The position numbers and the translations under genes are program-made. This document shows, piece after piece, positions 9,603 to 15,347 of a DNA stretch of 48,433 bases (positions within the stretch are counted from its first letter, which is position 1; each line of letters opens with the position of its first letter). The DNA is taken from assembly GCA_003142185.1 (NCBI GenBank), contig PLOR01000071.1, positions 34,836 to 83,268 of the forward strand. The letters are read 5' to 3'. The notes under the pieces are model-generated. The model did no database searches, was not told the DNA's origin, and saw nothing but the letters and a program-made list of their open reading frames with translations. This stretch comes from Bryobacterales bacterium (GTDB lineage: Bacteria > Acidobacteriota > Terriglobia > Bryobacterales > Bryobacteraceae).

Positions 9603-10286
9603 TCACGCGGTCAACTTCAGGACTTGTGCTATCCGCTCGTTGTCAAGCCAGTCGTTTTGCAGCAAGCGGTCAAGCTGTTCGGCTATCTCACTACCGTTGT
9701 TGGCACGCAACTGAGATGCCAATTCGGGCCGTGATGCAGGGTAGACTCCTCGATCCAGAAGCTCTGCCCGAGCAAGGTGGGTTAAGTAGGAAACAGCCTG
9801 CTCGTGTACGGCATCCGCATCGCCAGACTCCAAGACCTTAGCTAGCCGTTCATGCGCGCTTGCTGCCCTTTCGTGGGCTGCCGCAGCAGAAGGCAAAGGG
9901 AGCTTGTTTTTCCAAGCATCAATGATCCTGTCCCAGTAGTGATCCCGTTGAAAGAGAGGCTTGCCGAATCTGATGGCCCAGCCCAATAGGTCCTGACCGC
10001 CTCCGATTTGAGCATCGACGGTGGCTGCGGAATAAACACGCAGATCGATCTCCATCGGGGGTGAAATCTGGAGATGCGCCGCCTCGGCGGAGATCACAAC
10101 TAGGTCTAGATCGGCGCTGACGACATTAAGCCTGACCGCCGATCCAATTGCGATTACCGCCAGGATGCTGTCATTGGCTGGCGCGGAGCCCAGAAACTCG
10201 CAAGTCCACCTCCGCGCCCGTTCCGTGGGCCAGCGAAGAATCTGAGGCGGCGAATCGCCGGTTCCGATCTGGCGGCTACGCGCCAT
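9603..10286 (-). CDS. MNT-type nucleotidyltransferase, putative antitoxin of a HEPN/MNT pair
   Basis: A 227-aa protein. The minimal nucleotidyltransferase signature is GSAVRLNVVSADLDLVV, i.e. GS-x9-DxD, close to the GS-x10-DxD of MntA-type enzymes. The C-terminal half is helical (HERAASAHERLAKVLESGDADAVHEQAVSYLT). In known HepT/MntA systems the nucleotidyltransferase AMPylates the HEPN toxin and neutralises it. Start ATG 10286 overlaps the HEPN gene stop by 11 bp; open frame upstream to 10352 lies inside the HEPN gene. Gene order HEPN then MNT on one transcript fits the type VII toxin-antitoxin arrangement. Substrate and role are inferred. Confidence 0.75.
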   Translation of the reverse strand: MARSRQIGTGDSPPQILRWPTERARRWTCEFLGSAPANDSILAVIAIGSAVRLNVVSADLDLVVISAEAAHLQISPPMEIDLRVYSAATVDAQIGGGQDLLGWAIRFGKPLFQRDHYWDRIIDAWKNKLPLPSAAAAHERAASAHERLAKVLESGDADAVHEQAVSYLTHLARAELLDRGVYPASRPELASQLRANNGSEIAEQLDRLLQNDWLDNERIAQVLKLTA

Positions 10287-10698
10287 GGTCGCCAGTCCTT
10301 TCGACAAGATCGGCCACAGCATCGACGTATCTTTCAATCTCAGATGCGACATCCTCAGCGTTTAGGTCGGGGGTAGGGATATCGCCATAAGCCGCCGATT
10401 TCCGGGCGTCGTTCAGATCACGAAGCAGCTGCTCGATATCGGGCAGGCCGTGCTCCCTATGAAGCCCTCCGGCAAGGTCAGCTTTCTCCCAGTGCTTCTT
10501 TGAGGTCTTCATCCCAACGTGCACTGCCGCTGCCTCGACGGCAGCTTCTAGGCAATAGAACCCGTAGAGTGAGAGATCGTCCCAATCCGTAGGATCGTCC
10601 CACGCGCTCAACACTCGCTTCAAGTGGTGCCTGGCGAGCGCCAGCTTTTCCCCACTTCTTGCGTCGTCTGCCACAAACCATTTATATACCTTTTTCAA
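10276..10698 (-). CDS. HEPN-domain protein, putative toxin of a HEPN/MNT pair
   Basis: A 140-aa all-helical protein with the HEPN layout: ARHHLKRVLSAWDDP as helix 1, SLYGFYCLEAAVEAAAVHVGM as helix 2 and LLRDLNDARKSAAYGDI plus DVASEIERYVDAVADLV as helices 3-4. The family catalytic motif R-x4-6-H appears as ARKSAAY, with Tyr where His is expected, so RNase activity is doubtful. Start TTG 10698 is weak (only TAGAG upstream); GTG 10674 is an alternative. It overlaps the nucleotidyltransferase gene downstream. Confidence 0.72.
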   Translation of the reverse strand: MKKVYKWFVADDARSGEKLALARHHLKRVLSAWDDPTDWDDLSLYGFYCLEAAVEAAAVHVGMKTSKKHWEKADLAGGLHREHGLPDIEQLLRDLNDARKSAAYGDIPTPDLNAEDVASEIERYVDAVADLVERTGDHGA

Positions 10699-10908
10699 CT
10701 CTAATGTTCAAACGCAGCGTTGCCCGATGTGAGCACGAAGGGACGAGCACGAAGCGCGCGCGGGGACAGACGCAGCGTGAAGAACGAAAAAGCGGGTCAG
10801 AACGAAAAGCGGGTCAGCCTGGACCGACCCGACTCTAGGCCGCGAAGCTGGCCTGACACCAAAAGTGTCTCGCAAAATGACATGATAACTGAAGGGGGGC
10901 GCGCACCG
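10699..10908. promoter_or_regulatory. Divergent spacer between two TA-like modules, with short repeats
   Basis: Contains direct repeats GAGCACGAAG (10731-10740, 10745-10754), tandem AACGAAAA(A)GCGGGTCAG (10783-10800, 10801-10817) and the 13-mer GGGGACAGACGCA (10762-10774). That 13-mer is identical to the start of the inverted repeats around the RAYT gene at 47.6-48.4 kb. An imperfect palindrome CGGGTCAGCCTGGACCGACCCG follows at about 10810-10831. The repeats could be operators for autorepression; no clear -35/-10 pair was assigned. Confidence 0.5.
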
Positions 10909-11373
10909 ATGTCCACATCCGGGATCGTTGGCGAAGAGATTGTCAAGCAAGCCGCGCTGGCCAGCGCGGCCCTCCAAGAAATCGCTGACGTTGGCGCTGG
11001 CGCAAACGCCAGGCAGTTGCTTCCGGGCGCCGTCCTCGCGATGATCGGGCCATATTCGGCGGCGAAATTCTTTGCGGAGCGCGTCGTGCAGTCCGGCACC
11101 TTCAACGCTGAACTCGCTCAGTCGCTTTACACCAAATTGCTTCCGCTTGAGCGCATGGTTGACGATGTGCTTGCTGCCGCCCGGCAGCGGGGTTACTTCG
11201 ACGATCCGGATGCAGGCGAGCCGCTTCGTTGGCTCGAGACCTGTGACGAGCAGGTGAAGGACTGCATGGTGGCGCTCGAGGCTATGCTGGACCCGAAGGT
11301 TGACGACCTTATGGCCGCCGCGATGGAGGAGCACCAGCGGGGCGAGACCGTGCCACTGGACTCGATCCTCTGA
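10909..11373 (+). CDS. Putative antitoxin partner of a RelE/ParE toxin
   Basis: A 154-aa protein directly upstream of, and abutting, the RelE/ParE-like gene. The sequence is mostly helical (EEIVKQAALASAALQEIADVG, RMVDDVLAAARQRGYFDDP) with an acidic C-terminal tail (MAAAMEEHQRGETVPLDSIL), as in antitoxins whose tail wraps the toxin. No HTH or ribbon-helix-helix is evident and it is longer than a typical RelB. The antitoxin call rests mainly on position. ATG 10909 has a G-rich Shine-Dalgarno (AAGGGGGG); ATG 10882 is in frame but lacks one. Confidence 0.6.
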   Translation: MSTSGIVGEEIVKQAALASAALQEIADVGAGANARQLLPGAVLAMIGPYSAAKFFAERVVQSGTFNAELAQSLYTKLLPLERMVDDVLAAARQRGYFDDPDAGEPLRWLETCDEQVKDCMVALEAMLDPKVDDLMAAAMEEHQRGETVPLDSIL

Positions 11374-11640
11374 GTGAACGGCTACCGCGTTTCCATATCC
11401 GCGCCAGCCGCGAAATACTTTAAGCGTTGCGACGCGCCGACACGTGACCGGTTGCGACAGAAGCTCGAACAACTGAAGGCCGATCCCTTCGATCCACAGA
11501 ATTCGAAGCCGCTGAAGGGCCGGAACGACCAGAGATCGGCGAGAGTCGGAGGTCTCCGCATCCTTTTTCAGGTTCAGAACCTCGATATCATCGTTGCGGA
11601 GATCGGCCCTCGTGGCGAGATCTATAGGCACGGGCAGTGA
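11374..11640 (+). CDS. RelE/ParE-family toxin
   Basis: An 88-aa protein with the RelE/ParE fold signature. An N-terminal beta strand (YRVSISAPAAKYFKR) leads to the helical hairpin APTRDRLRQKLEQLKADPFDP. Then come KPLKGRNDQRSARVGGLRILFQV and the terminal strand IIVAEIGPRGEIYRHG, with the conserved R-x-G-x-x-R-I core. It begins at GTG 11374 immediately after the stop of the putative antitoxin, so it is translationally coupled. RelE members cut mRNA on the ribosome while ParE members inhibit gyrase; the sequence does not decide between them. The gene converges on the glycosyltransferase with an 18-bp gap. Confidence 0.85.
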   Translation: MNGYRVSISAPAAKYFKRCDAPTRDRLRQKLEQLKADPFDPQNSKPLKGRNDQRSARVGGLRILFQVQNLDIIVAEIGPRGEIYRHGQ

Positions 11641-11658
11641 TCGCGATCCCGCCCAGCC

Positions 11659-13599
11659 CTACTTCTTCCCCTGCTTCTTCTGCATCTCCTTAAAGGTCTT
11701 CATCATGTCGTCCATGATGGCCTGCATTTGCTGGGGGTCGCGAATCGCTTGATAGAATATCCCTCGCCAGTCGAACGGCGCGCCGCCGATGTACCGGTAG
11801 TTGGCGAGCAGAGGCGGGCCGCCGGGCGAGCCTGGCGCGGGAATCGCGGCGGGAAGGTGGAACGCATACATGCTGCCGCCGGCCAGAGCCTCGTGTGGAG
11901 TCGCCAGCATCCAGGTGCAGTTTGCGCCGTCGGCGAACATGTTGGCGGAAACGAATGCCCACCGGCCAGCGTCGGCGGCGGTGGCGGCCTGGCAATCCCA
12001 CAAACTGCCCTGCGGCACATAAATCGATGGATCGGCGATGTTGTACGAATCGATCAGCACATGGTCCAGACCGCGCGCCTGGACGAAGCGTTCGACGTCG
12101 GGGAGCTCGATATCCCAATCCAGATTGGAATCGCTCACCAGTTCGTAGGCGGGACGGCTGCCGGCGAGCGAATTCAGGAAGGGCATGTAATAGGGCCACG
12201 CGCGAACTACCGTAACCACCGACGCGGCGGCCAGCGCGGCCGCAACCCAGACGGCGGGGCGCGCCCACGGCCGGCCGGCATCTCGCAGATTCTCGAGCAG
12301 CCGCGGCACCGGAGCCAGCAGCAGCGAGAGTAGCGCCAGCGGAACCGTAAAGTGGCGGATGGAAATGGTCATCGGGCTGATCAAGCAGACGAATGTGACG
12401 ATCGCCATCCCCAGCCACAGCGCGCGCCAGTGGAACTCCCTGCCAGCGCGTATGCCCGTGATTCGCGCACGCCCAAAGCGGCCGGCCAGCGCCACCGCCA
12501 AGCTGAGCGCCAGCGCGGCCACAAACGCCAGCGTGGATTTGAGCAGCGTCATCACCGGGAAAAAGAACCAGACGCCGTGCGGATACGCGTGGCCGAAGAG
12601 ATACGCCGGACGGACGGAGCCCATCGCGAACATGACGACTCCGCCCAGGTAGGTCACCAGCGGCAGCAGGAGGCGGCGCAGCAACAGCGCGGCCCATCCA
12701 CTCCCGATGATTTTCAGCAGATCGGTGGGTTGGTTCCACGAGAGCACGAACTCCACGGCGTAGACCAGCAGCGCAGACATCAGTATGCCTTTGCCGGTGA
12801 GGCGCCAGCCGCGGCGCCACCAGGCGCGGAACTCGGGCGCGGCGGGCTGGCCGGCCAGTGGCAACCAGCGCAACACAAACGGAAACGCCACGAAAACGAA
12901 TAACAGCAACCCGGCGGAGAATTTCGAAAGCAACGCCAGGGTGAGCGCGAGCGCGAAGCGGCGCATGGCGCTCCGCGACTGATCGCGCCACAGAGTGGCG
13001 AAGCTCCAGAGCGCGACCATGGAGAACAGCGCCACGGCGGTATCGGTGAGCACCAGCGGCCCGAAGGTCAGAAACGTAGGCATGGTCGCGAACCAGCACA
13101 GCGCGAATGCGCCGCCCCAACCGCCGGCGAGCCGCTCGCCATAGAGGTAGATCACCAGGCCGGTGGCCAGCAGCAGCAGCAGCATGGGCAGGCGAGCCCA
13201 ACGCAGGGTCCAGTCATGGTCATTCCAACGGGTGATGATCCAGGCGCCGAACGGGAATTCGGCCAGCATAGGGTTAAAGAACCCCTGGCCGCTCCAGGTC
13301 CAGATATGGCCGCGATAATCGACGTGCACGCCGCGCGCCACCAGCGGAGCCGCCGCCAGCAGCTTCACCAGCGGCGGGTGCTCGGGGTTCATCCGCAAAT
13401 CGAGCTTCCAGTAACTGACGCCGGCCCCGATGTGCGCCAGTTCGTCGATCGCCACGGATTCGCGGAACGCCGCGCTGCCCGCCAGTCCCGCCAGCAGCAC
13501 CAGCAGCAGAACCGCGATCACCCGCGGCGCAGCAAGCTTGGATTGAGTTGACGTTTCGATGTCAGCCTCCGATCTGTCAGTGTAACCCGGCGGCCGCAC
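11659..13599 (-). CDS. GT39/ArnT-like polytopic membrane glycosyltransferase
   Basis: A 646-aa protein with about ten or more hydrophobic spans. It starts with VIAVLLLVLLAGLAG and then the GT-C-type first periplasmic loop with acidic pair DE in AIDELAHIGAGVSYWKLDL and NPEHPPLVKLL. The C-terminal part is soluble (periplasmic; SDSNLDWDIELPDVERFVQ) and ends in a Lys/Met-rich tail. Members of this family transfer sugars from a polyprenyl-phosphate donor to protein or lipid on the periplasmic face; donor and acceptor are not deducible. Start GTG 13599 is the only good upstream start but its Shine-Dalgarno is weak. Confidence 0.82.
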   Translation of the reverse strand: MRPPGYTDRSEADIETSTQSKLAAPRVIAVLLLVLLAGLAGSAAFRESVAIDELAHIGAGVSYWKLDLRMNPEHPPLVKLLAAAPLVARGVHVDYRGHIWTWSGQGFFNPMLAEFPFGAWIITRWNDHDWTLRWARLPMLLLLLATGLVIYLYGERLAGGWGGAFALCWFATMPTFLTFGPLVLTDTAVALFSMVALWSFATLWRDQSRSAMRRFALALTLALLSKFSAGLLLFVFVAFPFVLRWLPLAGQPAAPEFRAWWRRGWRLTGKGILMSALLVYAVEFVLSWNQPTDLLKIIGSGWAALLLRRLLLPLVTYLGGVVMFAMGSVRPAYLFGHAYPHGVWFFFPVMTLLKSTLAFVAALALSLAVALAGRFGRARITGIRAGREFHWRALWLGMAIVTFVCLISPMTISIRHFTVPLALLSLLLAPVPRLLENLRDAGRPWARPAVWVAAALAAASVVTVVRAWPYYMPFLNSLAGSRPAYELVSDSNLDWDIELPDVERFVQARGLDHVLIDSYNIADPSIYVPQGSLWDCQAATAADAGRWAFVSANMFADGANCTWMLATPHEALAGGSMYAFHLPAAIPAPGSPGGPPLLANYRYIGGAPFDWRGIFYQAIRDPQQMQAIMDDMMKTFKEMQKKQGKK

Positions 13600-13687
13600 T
13601 GTCTTCGTGGTGCGGCCTAAGGAGCGTGTACGCGACGTAGAAACGGATTGTTCCTTGAAAACGACGGGCAGCTAAAGCATGCCCTAC

Positions 13688-14512
13688 CTACTCGCCGATT
13701 TCGATTTTAGGGCCGGTCTCGCGCTGCACTTCCTGGACGCGCGCTACCGTGTTGCGCGCCAGCGCGAGGAAAGGATCCTGCTCGCCCGCTTCGAGGGCCA
13801 CCGGTTTTCCTGTGTCGCCGCCGATGCGCACCCGCGGGTCGAGCGGCAATTCGGCCAGAAAATGCACCTGCATTTGCTCCGCCGTTCGCCGGCCGCCGCC
13901 GTGGCTGAATACGTCGATCCGCTCCTTGCAGTGCGGGCACGTCAGGTAGCTCATGTTCTCTATGATGCCCAGAAGCGGCACTTTCACCTGGCGAAACATC
14001 GAAACGGCTTTTCGCGCATCTTCGAGCGATACGTCGGAGGGCGTGGTGACCACGATGGCGCCGGTGATTGGCGCGGTCTGAATCAGGGAGAGCTGCACAT
14101 CGCCCGTGCCCGGCGGCAGGTCGATCACCAGGTAATCCAGATCGCCCCAATCCACGCCGCGCAGGAACTGCTGGATCACCGAATGCAGCATTGGCCCACG
14201 CCACACCAGCGGTTTGTCACCCGGGTTGAGGAAGCCCATCGACATGAGCTTGACTCCGTATTGATCGAGCGGCTGGATGCGTTCGCCAAAAGCCAGCGGC
14301 GTCTGGTTGATACCCATCATCAGCGGCACGTTGGGGCCGTAAACGTCCGCATCCATCAGGCCGGCCTTGTAGCCGAGCTGGCCGAGCGCCACCGCCAGGT
14401 TGACGGCCACCGTGGTCTTGCCCACTCCCCCTTTGCCGGATCCAACGGCAATCAGGCTCTTGACGCCGGAAATCGGCAATTTCTGCACTTCAGTGGGTGG
14501 CTGGGGATTCAT
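13688..14512 (-). CDS. mrp: Mrp/ApbC/NBP35-type Fe-S cluster carrier ATPase
   Basis: A 274-aa cytoplasmic P-loop ATPase. The deviant Walker A is SGKGGVGKTT (25-34), followed by MDADVYGPNVP, WRGPMLHSVIQQFL and YLVIDLPPGTGDVQL. The C-terminal Cys pair CPHC (in YLTCPHCKERIDVF) would bridge a 4Fe-4S cluster across a dimer. It lacks the N-terminal MIP18/DUF59 domain found in many bacterial Mrp proteins. ATG 14512 has AGAAGG just upstream. It delivers or assembles Fe-S clusters for apo-enzymes; target enzymes are not evident from the neighbourhood. Confidence 0.93.
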   Translation of the reverse strand: MNPQPPTEVQKLPISGVKSLIAVGSGKGGVGKTTVAVNLAVALGQLGYKAGLMDADVYGPNVPLMMGINQTPLAFGERIQPLDQYGVKLMSMGFLNPGDKPLVWRGPMLHSVIQQFLRGVDWGDLDYLVIDLPPGTGDVQLSLIQTAPITGAIVVTTPSDVSLEDARKAVSMFRQVKVPLLGIIENMSYLTCPHCKERIDVFSHGGGRRTAEQMQVHFLAELPLDPRVRIGGDTGKPVALEAGEQDPFLALARNTVARVQEVQRETGPKIEIGE

Positions 14513-14577
14513 CGCCTTCTATCGTAACAGCAGCAGTGAGGCTACCTGAAGCAGCGTGATCGAGATCCAGCGCCTGC

Positions 14578-14652
14578 ACTGGCCCGAGCCGGGCCGGGCA
14601 TGCCCGGCCCCTACGGGTTCGTAATAGGGGCGAGGTACGCCACGCCCTCGCG
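14578..14652. repeat. GC-rich palindromic repeat upstream of mrp
   Basis: Contains GGGCCGGGCATGCCCGGCCC, a perfect 20-bp palindrome (14591-14610), followed by TACGGGTTCGTAATAGGGGCG and CGCCACGCCCTCGCG. It resembles dispersed intergenic repeats of high-GC genomes. No second copy in the window. Confidence 0.6.
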
Positions 14653-14854
14653 CCGCGGCGACAAAATGCTGTCGGAGTTGCGAGATGGCGTGCTTGGTGG
14701 AAACTCCGCGAGCATCGGTCACCGAGGAAACCGACGAAATCATTTTATTTATTTCAATCACTTACGCATAAGAATTCGCGCACGTATGGATCGCGCGGGC
14801 ATAGGCTTGAGTCGGAAGGCCGCTCCAACCGGTGCGGTCCTTTTCAACAACCTG

Positions 14855-14917
14855 ATGACAGATCCGATTATCATTATCACGGCGGTCGTGGGTGTTCTAG
14901 CGGCTTTGCTTCAGTAG
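14855..14917 (+). CDS. Micro-peptide gene, copy A (20 aa, hydrophobic)
   Basis: Predicted peptide MTDPIIIITAVVGVLAALLQ. A second copy 258 bp downstream encodes MSDPVIVICSLVFAWPALLQ. Both start M-[ST]-DP-[IV]-I-[IV]-I, end LLQ-TAG and are exactly 20 aa, while the sequence between varies at the DNA level. That pattern suggests selection on the peptide. Its length and hydrophobicity fit one membrane span. No convincing Shine-Dalgarno is visible for this copy. The region upstream (about 14735-14775) is AT-rich for this genome and may hold the promoter. Function unknown; it lies upstream of the CHAT/sigma operon. Confidence 0.5.
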   Translation: MTDPIIIITAVVGVLAALLQ

Positions 14918-15072
14918 CCGCTTTTCGGCGTTGACCACAAAACGCGATTTACGTCCAAAAACCCCATTTATGGGGGCTAATCTCGACAAAAAACTGGATA
15001 CTAATCTTCGGGAGTGTTCTGGAGTGGAATATTCCCGGAGATTATTCCAGGGTCAGCGTGGCCTTATTGGAC
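14855..15072. repeat. Tandem block A (micro-gene plus conserved 3' part)
   Basis: About 218 bp, repeated in diverged form at 15113-15332 (period about 258 bp). Shared stretches include CTTCAGTAGCCGCTTTTCGG, ACTGGATACTAATCTTCGGG and CCAGGGTCAG...CCTTATTGGAC. The 3' part holds a potential hairpin CCCCATTTATGGGGG (14962-14976). Block B keeps the stem as CCCCTATTTGTGGGGG (15220-15235). A second dyad GGAATATTCC in A matches GGGATATTCCC in B. Confidence 0.9.
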
Positions 15073-15112
15073 ACCTGCCACACGTCACTGAGGGGAGGAA
15101 GGCCTGAACACG

Positions 15113-15175
15113 ATGAGCGACCCGGTTATCGTTATCTGTTCGCTTGTATTTGCTTGGCCTGCTTTGCTTCAGTAG
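15113..15175 (+). CDS. Micro-peptide gene, copy B (20 aa, hydrophobic)
   Basis: Predicted peptide MSDPVIVICSLVFAWPALLQ, the paralogue of copy A. It has a strong Shine-Dalgarno (GGGGAGGAAGG, about 10 nt before the ATG), which is the best argument that it is translated. The unrelated-looking sequence between block A and this start is where the ribosome site lies. It ends at TAG 15175, 172 bp before the likely start of the CHAT protein. Function unknown. Confidence 0.6.
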   Translation: MSDPVIVICSLVFAWPALLQ

Positions 15176-15332
15176 CCGCTTTTCGGCGGTGACCACAAAC
15201 GCGATTTACATCCAAAAAACCCCTATTTGTGGGGGAGCCAATTTCAAGAAGAAACTGGATACTAATCTTCGGGAATATTCTAAGTGGGATATTCCCAAAG
15301 ATTTTTCCAGGGTCAGTACCACCTTATTGGAC
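15113..15332. repeat. Tandem block B (micro-gene plus conserved 3' part)
   Basis: Second copy of the block at 14855-15072, colinear from the peptide ATG to CCTTATTGGAC. Homology stops 16 bp before the TTG start of the CHAT gene, so each block is followed by a new reading frame (micro-gene B after A, the CHAT gene after B). Confidence 0.9.
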
Positions 15333-15347
15333 TGGAGTGATTCTTTC

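Noticed and set aside
14600-14854. N-terminal extension of micro-peptide A (open frame of 105 codons to 14917)
   Set aside because: The extension translates a GC-rich palindromic repeat and AT-rich spacer and is not shared with copy B.
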